From Fodinibacter sp963833495 (lineage in GTDB: Bacteria > Actinomycetota > Actinomycetes > Actinomycetales > Dermatophilaceae), in assembly GCA_963833495.1 (NCBI GenBank), contig CAWHYJ010000001.1:145203-209202 (forward strand): 64,000 nucleotides of DNA, in the 5' to 3' direction. Numbering within the stretch: the stretch's first letter is position 1; each line of letters begins with the position of its first letter. A model generated the notes under the pieces. The model searched no databases and was not told the DNA's origin. It worked only from the letters and a program-made list of their open reading frames with translations. Both the position numbers and the translations under genes were made by a program. Shown one piece after another: positions 53,298-62,390 of the stretch.

Positions 53298-54131
53298 CAC
53301 CCCGCCTCGCCACCGCCCTGGCGGCGCACCCCGCGAACGGCTGCGGGCAGGGCGGGCGCCACCTCGGCGAGCACGAGGTGCTCGACGCGCTCCTCGAGCA
53401 CGGCGCGGGCCCGGCTGGGCACCCCGGCGTCGGTGATGAGGGTGTCGACCTCGCCCAGCGCCATGAACGTCGAGAGCCCGATGATGCCGACCTTGGTGTG
53501 GTCGGCGAGCACGCAGACCGACCGGCTGGCGCGCACCAGCGCGCGGTTGGTCTCGGCCTCGACGAGGTTGGGCGTGGTCAGGCCGGCGTTGCGGTCGATG
53601 CCGTGGGCGCCGAGGAAGAGCCGGTCGACGTGCAGCCCCTGCAGCGCGGAGACGGCGACCGGGCCGACCAGCGCGTCGGACGGGCGTGCGCACCCCGCCG
53701 GTCAGCACGACCACGTGGCTGCCGCCGCCGGACTCGTGGAGCAGCTGCGCGACGGGGACCGAGTTGGTGACCACGGTGAGGTGCGGCACGTTGCGGATGG
53801 CACGGGCGAACTCGAACGTCGTGGTGCCGGCCGAGATGCCGATGGTGGCGCCAGGCTCGACCAGCCCGGCCGCCGCGAGGGCGATGGCGTGCTTCTCGGC
53901 GGTCATCAGCGAGGACTTCGCGCTGAACCCGGGCTCGTCGGTGGCCCGGGGGAGCAGGGCCAGCGCGCCGCCGTGCACCCGCTCGAGCAGGCCGTCGGCG
54001 TCGAGCCGCTCGATGTCGCGGCGCACGGTCATGTCGGACACGCCGAGCTGCTCGACCAGGTCGGAGACGCGCACCGCCCCGGTCTCCTCGACCTTGCTGA
54101 GGATGGCCGCGCGGCGCTGGCTGGCGAGCAC
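53297..54131 (-). CDS. DeoR-family transcriptional regulator, one frameshift
   Basis: Sugar-sensing repressor. The N-terminal helix-turn-helix has RRAAILSKVEETGAVRVSDL, then LGVSDMTVRRDIERLDADGL. The C-terminal effector domain (sugar-phosphate isomerase fold) includes GATIGISAGTTTFEFARAI and, after one extra base near 53681, the stretch ending ADHTKVGIIGLSTFMALGEV. GTG 54131 is spaced six bases from GGAGGA and fits best; GTG 54137 overlaps the beta-galactosidase stop. It sits between GH42 and galT and probably controls this cluster. Confidence 0.82.
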
Positions 54132-54133
54132 GC

Positions 54134-56124
54134 TCACTCCTCCCGCACCACGGCAGCCGTGCGAGGGGCGAGTCGCAGCGTCGGGCCGACCCGGACCCCG
54201 GAGACCAGGTCGTGGCCGGCGGCCGTCGACCTCGCGGTGCTCGTCGGTGTGGTTGAGCACGAAGAGCCAGCTGCGCTCGCCCGAGCGGCGGCGGACGACC
54301 TCGACGCCGGTGGGCGGCACCGCGGCCGGCGCGACCGCGGCCTCGGCCACGACCCGGTCGAGCAGGGCGCCCAGCGAGGCGTCGTCGGGCAGGGTGCCGA
54401 GGTACCAGGCGACGCCGTCACCGACGGCGCGCCGGGTGACGGCCGGCCGCCCGGACAGCGGGCCCGTCGGCGTAGGTCGTCACGACCTCGGCGTCGACCA
54501 CCCGGGCGTCCTCGCTCCACTCGCTCCCGGAGCCGCCGTCGGACAGCGCGACGGACTCGGCCACCCGCAGCGGGAAGAACTCCTCGACGCGGATGCCGAG
54601 CAGCTCGCGGAACGCTCCCGGGTAGCCACCGAGCCGCACGTGGTCGTCGGGGTCGCTGATGCCGGAGAAGTAGGTGACCAGCACGTGGGCGCCGGCCTCG
54701 GCGGCCGCGCGCACGGCATCCGCCTGGGCGTCCGAGACGAGGTAGAGCGTGGGGACCACGACGACGCGGTAGGCGGACAGGTCGGCATCCGGGTGCACGA
54801 CGTCGCAGGTGATGCCGCGCGTCACGCAGCAGCCGGTGCACGGTGTGCGCGGCGGTCGCGTAGTCGATCGCCGACGACGGCATGCACGGCCCGGCGACCG
54901 CCCAGGCCGACTCGTAGTCCCAGAGCACGGCCACCTCGGCGTCGACCCGGGAGCCGACCAGCTCGCCGAGCCGTCCGGCGATGGCGCCCAGCTCGCAGAC
55001 CTCGCGGAACCGGTCGCTGTCCTCGCCGGCGTGCGGCACCAGGGCCGAGTGGAACTTCTCCGAGCCCGAGCGCGACTGGCGCCACTGGAAGAAGCCGAGC
55101 GTGTCGGCGCCGCGGGCGACGTGGGTGAGCGAGTCGAGGATCGTGCCACCGGGCACCTTGGCGGGGTTGACCGGCTGCCAGTTCACGGCGCTGGTCGAGT
55201 GCTCCATGAGCAGCCACGGGCGCCCGCCGGCCAGGCCACGGGTGAGGTCGCCGGCGAAGGACAGCTCGGCGCGGGGGTGGGGCAGGGCGTCGACGACGTA
55301 GTGGTCGGTGCTCACGACGTCCTGGAACGGGGCCCAGTCGTGGTAGTCGAGCAGCCGGAAGTGGTCGAGCGTCATGAAGTTGGTCGTGATCGGCAGGTCG
55401 GGGGAGTGGCGCCGGATCACCTCGTGCTCGGCCCGGTAGAAGTCGAGCAGGGTGTCGGAGCCGAACCGGTGGTAGTCGAGCACGTGGGTGGGGTTGTTGA
55501 ACGTCGTGGTGCGCCGCGGCGGGAGGATGTCGTCGTAGGACGTGTAGCGCTGGCTCCAGAACGCCGTGCCCCAGGCGTCGTTGAGCGCGTCGAGGGTGTC
55601 GTAGCGGCGCTGCAGCCAGTGGCGGAAGGCGATGGCGCAGGTGTCGCAGTAGCAGGGCAGGTTGTGGCAGGCGTACTCGTTGGAGACGTGCCACATGGCC
55701 AGGGCCGGGTGGTCGGAGTAGCGGGTGGCGAGGCGGTCGGTGAGCGCGAGCGCGAAGTCGCGGTAGAGGGGGGAGGACGGGCACCACGACTGCCGGCTGC
55801 CCGGCCACAGGGTGTGCCCGTCGCGGTCGACCGGCAGGATCTCGGGTAGGCCGAGGTGAGCCAGGGCGGCGGGGTGGCGGTGGCGGTGGCGAGGTCGACG
55901 GCGATGCCGTTGGCGTGCAGCAGGTCCATGATCTCGTCGAGCCACTCGAAGGTGTACTCGCCCTTGGACGGTTCCAGCCACGACCAGGAGAACACCCCGA
56001 GGGTCACGAAGCTGACCCCCGACTCGCGCATCAGCCGCATGTCGTCGTCCCAGACGGCACGCGGCCACTGCTCGGGGTTGTAGTCCCCTCCGAAGGCGAT
56101 CCGGTCGTCGGGCCATCCGCGCAT
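54134..56124 (-). CDS. GH42 beta-galactosidase, about four frameshifts
   Basis: Intracellular enzyme that releases galactose from beta-galactosides. The start is IAFGGDYNPEQWPRAVWDDD. The acid/base Glu is in MWHVSNEYACHNLPCYCDTC, which also carries the family zinc-type cysteines. The nucleophile Glu is in LLMEHSTSAVNWQPVNPAKV. Family length is about 670 residues and the corrected gene agrees. Breaks: one base missing in the G run at about 55845, and one surplus base near 54820, 54462 and 54221. ATG 56124 follows a promoter region shared with the importer. No signal peptide. Confidence 0.85.
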
Positions 56125-56390
56125 GTCGGCAAGTCTGTTGAGGTGTCGAACAAAAGTCAACACTTTGCAACACAGTCAACCGTGTACGTCCAAGCGAGGG
56201 TCCAGCCGTTGTCCAAGGTTCTCCGAGCCGGCTAACGGGTGTGTGGCGCACGGATCTCCGGAACCAAATCGTGATCGAGCGGACTCGTGTCGACCCTTGA
56301 CAGCCGTTACGGGCAGGGCAACACTCGGTCTCGTCAGTGTTGGTTTCTGATCGAATGTGTCAGAACCGTTGGATGTCAAAGGAGACCCCC
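56125..56390. promoter_or_regulatory. Divergent control region of the galactoside cluster
   Basis: 266 bases between GH42 and the binding-protein gene, A+T-richer than average. Rightward: TTGACA (56297-56302) with AACACT 17 bases later (56320-56325) as a weak -10. A near-perfect inverted repeat GGTTTCTGA / TCAGAACC (56342-56350 and 56360-56367) lies near the start. Leftward: TTGACT (complement of 56155-56160) with CAGACT 17 bases on. GTCAAC occurs twice, 19 bases apart (56156 and 56175). AAAGGAGA precedes the ATG at 56391. DeoR operators are plausible here. Confidence 0.5.
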
Positions 56391-57754
56391 ATGGCGCGCC
56401 CGGCCCACCGCGATCCGTCCCTCGCGAACGTCGTTCCCAACTCGGTCCGCGGTGTCGACCGCCGGTCCATCCTTCGCGGGTCGGTCGGCGCAGCCGCGCC
56501 TGCTCGGCGCTCCGACGCTCCTCGCCGCCTGCGGCGACGACTCCACGCCGGCCGCGTCCGGCAGCGCCGGCGCCAGCGCCAAGGCCGGCCCCGTCTCGTT
56601 CGGCATCAACGAGGCGAAGGGCTCCGGTCCCGCCAACGAGCGCCTCCAGGGCATGGCCGACGCCTACGCCAAGAAGACCGGTTCCGCGGTCACCGTCAAC
56701 GCCGTCGACCACAACACCTTCCAGGAGAGCATCAACACCTACCTGCAGGGCACGCCCGACGACGTCTTCACCTGGTTCGCCGGCTACCGCATGGCGCAGT
56801 TCGCCGAGAACCAGCTCATCTCCGACGTCAGCAGCGTGTGGCCCATCGAGGGCATGAGCGACGCCTTCAAGAAGTCGGCGACCGCGCCCGACGGCAAGCA
56901 GTACTTCGTGCCGATCAGCTACTACCCGTGGGCCGTCTTCTACCGCAAGTCGGTCTTCGAGAAGAACGGCTGGGCCGTGCCGACCTCGATGGACGAGATG
57001 ACGGCGCTGATGAAGGACATGCAGGGCAAGAAGCTCAACCCCATCGCCTTCGCCGCCAAGGACGCCTGGGCGCCGATGGGCACCTTCGACATCCTCAACA
57101 TGCGCCTCAACGGCTACGACTTCCACATGGCCCTGTGCCAGGGCAAGGAGAAGTGGGACAGCGCGGAGGTCAAGAACGTCTTCACCACCTGGAAGGACAA
57201 GCTGCTGCCCTACCAGCAGGAGAACTCGCTCGGCCGCACCTGGCAGGAGGCCGCCACCTCGATGGCCAAGGGCGAGAGCGGGATGTACCTGCTCGGCACC
57301 TTCGTCGTGGACGGCATCCCCAAGGAGACTCAGGCCGACCTGGACTTCTTCACCTTCCCGGCGCTGGACCAGACCATCGGTTCCGACGCCCTCGACGCCC
57401 CGATCGACGGCTTCTGCGTCGCCGCGGGCGGGAAGGACCAGGAGTCGGCCAAGGCCTACATCAAGTGGCTGGGCACGCCCGAGGCAGCCGACGCCGGCAA
57501 CAACGCGGCGAGCGCTCCGTTCATCGCCGCCAACTCCGGTGCGAGCACGTCGACGTACGGCGACCTCCAGAAGAAGTCCGTCGAGCTGGTCTCGAAGGCG
57601 AAGTCCATCGCCCAGTTCCTCGACCGCGACACCAACGCCGACCTCGCCAACACGGTGATCACGGCGTCGTTGCAGGACTTCCTGAAGAACCCGAACGACA
57701 TCGACGCGCATCACCGCCTCCATCCAGCAGCAGGCCACATCCATCCTCGGCTGA
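56391..57754 (+). CDS. Sugar ABC transporter substrate-binding lipoprotein, two frameshifts
   Basis: Extracellular solute-binding protein for an oligosaccharide importer (family 1). The N-terminus VDRRSILRGSVGAA carries a twin-arginine motif, followed after one extra base near 56499 by LLGAPTLLAACGDDS, a lipobox with Cys. The folded part (SYYPWAVFYRKSVFEKNGWA, then GTFDILNMRLNGYDF) is typical. A second surplus base near 57709 precedes the end IQQQATSILG and TGA 57754. Corrected length is about 453 residues. Co-transcribed with two permeases and GH36. Confidence 0.85.
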
Positions 57755-57773
57755 CCCGGACGTCGGAGGCATC

Positions 57774-58727
57774 ATGGCGACAGGCACCGCACCACCCGTA
57801 GCCACCACACCGCCCACGGCCAAGGCCAAGAAGAAGCGGGGCGGAACACGCCGTCACGAGCGACGCAAGTCGCCTCGTGACCGGCTGGTCATCATCCTGA
57901 TGGTCACCGTCCCGACGATCCTGGTCGTGTGGCTGGTGTGGCTGCCGGCCCTGGCGTCGATCTACCTGTCCTTCACCAAGTGGAACGGGTTCAAGCTCAG
58001 CGGTATCCAGTGGATCGGCACGAAGAACTACGTCGACATCGCGACGATCTACCCGGCGTTCTGGCCGGCGATCAGGCACAACCTGATCTGGCTGGTCTTC
58101 CTCTTCATCCTGCCCACGCTGCTGGGGATGCTGCTCGCAGTGATCCTCGACCGCGAGATGTGGGGCAGCCGGTTCTACCAGACGGCGTTCTACCTCCCGG
58201 TCGTGCTGTCGCTGGCACTCGTCGGCTTCATCTGGCAGCTCTTCTACTCGACCGACCAGGGCCTGATCAACCAGGTCTTCGGAAGCAACGTCGACTGGTA
58301 CGGCGACCCCGACGTGAACCTGTGGGCGGTGCTGGTGGCGACGGCGTGGAGGCACACCGGCTACATCATGCTCATCTACCTGGCCGGGCTGAAGGGGGTC
58401 GACTCGACCCTGCGTGAGGCGGCGGCCGTCGACGGCGCGAACGAGGTCAAGACGTTCTTCCAGGTCATCTTCCCGGTGATGCGCCCGATCAACCTCATCG
58501 TGCTGGTCATCGTGGTCATCGAGTCGCTGCGGGCGTTCGACCTCGTCTGGGTCATCAACAAGGGACGAAACGGGCTCGAGCTGATCTCGGCCCTGGTGTC
58601 CCAGAACGTGATCGGCGAGGCGACGCGCTACGGCTTCGGCGCGGCCCTCTCGGTGATCATGATGGTGATCTCCTCGGTCTTCATCATCATCTACCTGCGG
58701 ATCGTCTTCCGGGAGGACCGGCAATGA
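57774..58727 (+). CDS. Sugar ABC transporter permease (MalF type)
   Basis: 317 residues with six membrane helices (DRLVIILMVTVPTILVVWLV at the start). The EAA loop is LREAAAVDGANEVKTFFQVI. GPDVNLWAVLVATAWRHTGY precedes it. It passes the sugar delivered by the binding protein. No frame break, unlike most neighbours. It is 19 bases after the binding-protein stop and overlaps the next permease (ATGA). The ATPase is not encoded here and is probably a shared MsiK-type protein. Confidence 0.93.
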   Translation: MATGTAPPVATTPPTAKAKKKRGGTRRHERRKSPRDRLVIILMVTVPTILVVWLVWLPALASIYLSFTKWNGFKLSGIQWIGTKNYVDIATIYPAFWPAIRHNLIWLVFLFILPTLLGMLLAVILDREMWGSRFYQTAFYLPVVLSLALVGFIWQLFYSTDQGLINQVFGSNVDWYGDPDVNLWAVLVATAWRHTGYIMLIYLAGLKGVDSTLREAAAVDGANEVKTFFQVIFPVMRPINLIVLVIVVIESLRAFDLVWVINKGRNGLELISALVSQNVIGEATRYGFGAALSVIMMVISSVFIIIYLRIVFREDRQ

Positions 58728-59650
58728 GCGCCACCACGACCGTTCCGGCCCCCGTCCCCACCAAGAAGGCAGCGGCGCGCGGTCCGGGCGGGGGCGTCCT
58801 CAACAAGCGCCGCGGCAAGGTCGCCACGATCGTCATGCTGGTCCTGGCCCTGATGTGGCTCTTCCCGCTGCTGTGGGCCCTCTACAACTCGTTCCGGAAC
58901 TACTCCTACACCCAGACCAACGGGTACCTGTCGTTCGGCGGGTGGACCCTGGACAACTACAAGAACGCCTGGAGCCGGGGCCAGTTCGGCCTGCACATGA
59001 AGAACTCCCTGCTCATCACCGTCCCGGCGGTGATCATCACCCTGTTCTTCTCCTCGCTCATCGCCTTCGTGCTCGCTCGGTTCTCCTACAAGTTCAACCT
59101 CACCCTGCTCGGGGTCTTCCTCGCCGCCAACCTTCTGCCGCCGCAGGCCCTGCTCATCCCGGTCTTCCGGATGTTCAAGGAGATCCCGCTCCCGACCTTC
59201 ATGAGCGAGGGCGGCACGATGCTCAACAGCTTCTGGGCGTTGATCCTCGTCAACACGGCGTTCCAGATGGGGTTCTGCGCGTTCGTGCTGAGCAACTACA
59301 TGAAGACGCTGCCGTACGAGATCTACGAGTCGGCCGAGATGGACGGCGCCAGCGTCTGGCGGCAGTACTGGCAGCTGACCATGCCCCTGGTCAGGCCGGC
59401 CCTGGCGGCGCTGGCGACCCTGCAGGTGACCTGGATCTACAACGAGTTCTTCTGGGCCACCGTGCTGATGTCCAAGGGCGACAAGTACCCGGTGACCAGC
59501 GCGCTGAACAACCTGCGCGGGCAGTTCTTCCAGGACACCAACCTGGTCGCCGCGGGGTCGATCATCGTGGCCCTGCCGGTGCTGATCGTGTTCTTCGTGC
59601 TGCAGAAGCAGTTCGTGTCCGGGCTGACCCTCGGGTCGACCAAGGGATGA
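58724..59650 (+). CDS. Sugar ABC transporter permease (MalG type)
   Basis: 308 residues with six membrane helices. The EAA motif is YESAEMDGASVWRQYWQLTM. The N-terminal 30 residues are basic and Pro/Ala-rich. FVLQKQFVSGLTLGSTKG is the expected MalG-type end. It overlaps the first permease, and its stop overlaps the ATG of the alpha-galactosidase gene, so the four genes form one transcript. Confidence 0.93.
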   Translation: MSATTTVPAPVPTKKAAARGPGGGVLNKRRGKVATIVMLVLALMWLFPLLWALYNSFRNYSYTQTNGYLSFGGWTLDNYKNAWSRGQFGLHMKNSLLITVPAVIITLFFSSLIAFVLARFSYKFNLTLLGVFLAANLLPPQALLIPVFRMFKEIPLPTFMSEGGTMLNSFWALILVNTAFQMGFCAFVLSNYMKTLPYEIYESAEMDGASVWRQYWQLTMPLVRPALAALATLQVTWIYNEFFWATVLMSKGDKYPVTSALNNLRGQFFQDTNLVAAGSIIVALPVLIVFFVLQKQFVSGLTLGSTKG

Positions 59651-61810
59651 CGCTCCGACACCACCGTGCTCCGCGGCGCCGGGACGGCGCTCGTCCTCGC
59701 CCAGGCGGGCGACGGGCTGCCGTCCGTCCTGCACTGGGGACCCGACCTGCCGGATGCCGCGGTCGCCGACCTCGCGCTCGTCACCACGCCGGCCGTGCCG
59801 CACAACGCCCTCGACGCGCCGTGGCCGCTGACCGTGCTGCCCACCTCGGGAGAGGGCTGGCTCGGCACGCCGGGGTATGCCGCGCACCGCGCCGGCGGTC
59901 GCACCGCCCCCCGCTGGGTGGCGACCGTGCACGGCGGTGACGGGGTCGCGGAGGTGCGCGCGCACGGCATCCGACGTGGGGGTGGAGCTGGTCCTGCGCT
60001 ACCGGCTCGACGAGCACGGCGTGCTCGTCGTCGAGTCGTCGCTCACGAACACCTCCGACGACGCGGCGCCCCTCGACGTGGCGGCCCTGCGGGCTGTGCT
60101 GCCGCTGCCCGCCCGCGCCGGCGAGGTGCTCGACCTCACCGGTCGCTGGTGCCGCGAGCGGTCGCCGCAGCGGCATCCGCTGGCCGACGGCACCTGGCTG
60201 CGCACCGGCCGGCGGGGGCGCACCGGTCACGACGCGACCCTGCTGATGGTCGTCGGCACGGCCGGCTTCGGCTTCCGGTCCGGCGAGGTGTGGGCCGCGC
60301 ACGTCGCCTGGAGCGGCAACCACGAGCACCTCGTCGAGCGGCTGCCCGAGGGTGCCGGCCCGCACGCGGCGGTGCTCGGTGGCGGTGAGGCGCTGTCGCC
60401 GGGGGAGGTGCGGCTGGCGCCCGGCGAGACCTACACCGCGCCGCCCGTCGTCTTCGTGCACTCCACCGACGGGCTCGACGGGCTGACCCGCTCGCTGGTG
60501 CGGCACCAGCGGGCACAGCCCGGCTACCGCTCGAGCCCGCGGCCGCTCGTGCTCAACACCTGGGAGGCCGTCTACTTCGACACCGACCTCGACCACCTGA
60601 AGCGGCTGGCCGACACCGCCGCGTCGATCGGGGTCGAGCGCTTCGTGCTCGACGACGGCTGGTTCGGGGGCCGCCGCGACGACCACCGCGGCCTGGGCGA
60701 CTGGCAGGTCTCCGCCGACGTGTGGCCCGACGGCCTCGGCCCGCTGGTCGACCACGTCAAGGGCCTGGGGATGGAGTTCGGGCTGTGGTTCGAGCCCGAG
60801 ATGGTCAACCTCGACTCCGACGTCGCGCGCGCCCACCCGGAGTGGGTGCTCGGCCCGGTGGCCGGGGCGCCGCTGCCCTCGCGCCAGCCAGCACGTGCTC
60901 GACCTCGCCAACCCCGACGCCTTCTCCTACGTGCTCGAGGCGATGAGCGAGGTGATCGGCCGGTACGCCGTCGACTTCGTCAAGTGGGACCACAACCGCG
61001 ACCTGCACGAGGCGGTGCGCACCGACGCCTCCGGCACCGACCGGCCCGCCGTGCACGCGCAGACGCTCGCCACCTACCGGCTGCTCGACGAGCTGCGCGC
61101 CCGCCACCGCGACCTCGAGATCGAGTCGTGCTCGAGCGGGGGCGCCCGGGTCGACCTCGGCGTGCTCGCCCGCACCGACCGGGTCTGGACCTCCGACTGC
61201 AACGACGCCCTCGAGCGGGTCGCCATCCAGCGCTGGACCGGGCTGCTCGTGCCCCCGGAGCGGATGGGCTCGCACGTCGGGCCGCCGCGGGCGCACACCA
61301 CCCACCGCGACCTCGACCTCTCGCTGCGCATGCTCGTCGCGCTCGGCGGCCACGCCGGCCTCGAGTGGGACATCACCACGTGCAGCCCCGACGAGCTCGA
61401 CGCGCTGCGGGCGTGGTCGGGGCTCTACCGCGAGCTGCGGCCCGCTGCTGCACGGCGGCGACGCGGTGCGCTCCGACCACCCCGACGACGCCCTGGTGGT
61501 CAGCGGTGTCGTGTCGCCCGACCGGGCGGATGCCGTGTTCACCGTCGTCGCGACCGTCACCGGCCGCGGGGTCACGCCCGGCACGGTGCCGCTGCCCGGG
61601 CTCGACCCCGGGCGCCGCTACCGGGTGCGGGTGCGGCCCGAGGCCGGCTTGCCGGCCACCACCTCGGTGGCGCCGCCGGCGTGGTGGGACGCGGCGGTCG
61701 GGGACGGCATCGTCGTGAGCGGCGCCACCCTCGGCACGGTGGGGCTCGCCCTGCCGGTGCTCGCCCCGGCCCAGGGCTTCCTGCTGCACCTCGAGACCGC
61801 CGCCGGCTGA
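59647..61810 (+). CDS. GH36 alpha-galactosidase, about four frameshifts
   Basis: Cleaves alpha-galactosides such as melibiose or raffinose. Motifs in order: VLNTWEAVYFDTDLDHLKRL, VLDDGWFGGRRDDHRGLGDW, nucleophile Asp in VDFVKWDHNRDLHEA, SCSSGGARVDLGVL, and acid/base Asp in VWTSDCNDALER. ATG 59647 overlaps the permease stop. One surplus base near 59659 moves into the frame VLRGAGTALVLAQAG. Further surplus bases lie near 59967, 60888 and 61441. Corrected length is about 720 residues, matching the family. No signal peptide, so it acts on imported sugar. Confidence 0.85.
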
Positions 61811-61837
61811 CCCGGGGCCGGGTGACAGACTTCCGGC

Positions 61838-62264
61838 GTGGCCACCGACCCCGCCGAGCTGACCTCGGCATCCCTCGCCTTCCTGGCCGAGCGGCACCTG
61901 GCGACCTTCTCGACGCTGCGCCGAGACGGCTCGCCGCACGCCGTGCCGGTCGGGTTCACCTGGGACGGTGACGGCGTCGGTCGCCCGGGTGATCGCGGCG
62001 CGGAGCAGTGCCAAGGTCGTGCAGGCCAGGGCGGGGCGTCGGGCTGCACTGACCCAGGTGGAGGGCCGGCGCTGGATCAGCCTCGAGGGCACCACCTCGG
62101 TGCTCGAGGACCCGGACTCCGTGCGCGACGCCGAGCAGCGGTATGCCGTGCGCTACCGCCAGCCCCGACCGAACCCCGAGCGGGTGGTCGTCGTGCTGCA
62201 CGTCGACCGGGTGCTCGGCGGCACCTGGCCCGACCCGCTGCCGCCCTCGCCCTACGCCACCTGA
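61838..62264 (+). CDS. PNPOx-like (pyridoxamine oxidase/F420-type) protein, one frameshift
   Basis: About 141 residues of the split-barrel flavin/F420-binding fold. Start SASLAFLAERHLATFSTLRR, then DGSPHAVPVGFTWDGDGV. One surplus base near 61979 precedes ARVIAARSSAKVVQARAGRR, the typical central motif. The end has RRWISLEGTTSVLEDPDSVR. Substrate unknown. GTG 61838 starts the family's usual length. It lies between the galactoside genes and the purH leader and belongs to neither pathway clearly. Confidence 0.8.
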
Positions 62265-62290
62265 CGCACGGCTCGCTAGACTTTCGCCCG

Positions 62291-62357
62291 ACGACTGGCG
62301 AGGGTGGGTCACCACCGGGAAGTCACACGTCGGGGCATCGCCCGCCTGGGTGCCCCG
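62291..62357 (+). promoter_or_regulatory. ZTP (pfl) riboswitch upstream of purH
   Basis: The leader matches the pfl-motif pattern: CGACTGGCGA near 62292-62301, then GGGTCACCACCGGGAAG, then a hairpin with stem GGGGCA (62332-62337) and TGCCCC (62351-62356). The hairpin loop holds the hallmark CGCCTGGG. ZTP/ZMP riboswitches commonly switch on purH and folate genes when 10-formyl-THF is short. The position, about 35 bases before the purH ATG, is as expected. Confidence 0.85.
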
Positions 62358-62390
62358 GGAGCTGACCGACCCGACCCCGCAAGGAGCACC

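Noticed and set aside
51122..61979. Programmed frameshifting as an explanation of the broken genes
   Set aside because: There are too many sites, in unrelated genes and without slippery heptamers or a shared downstream structure.
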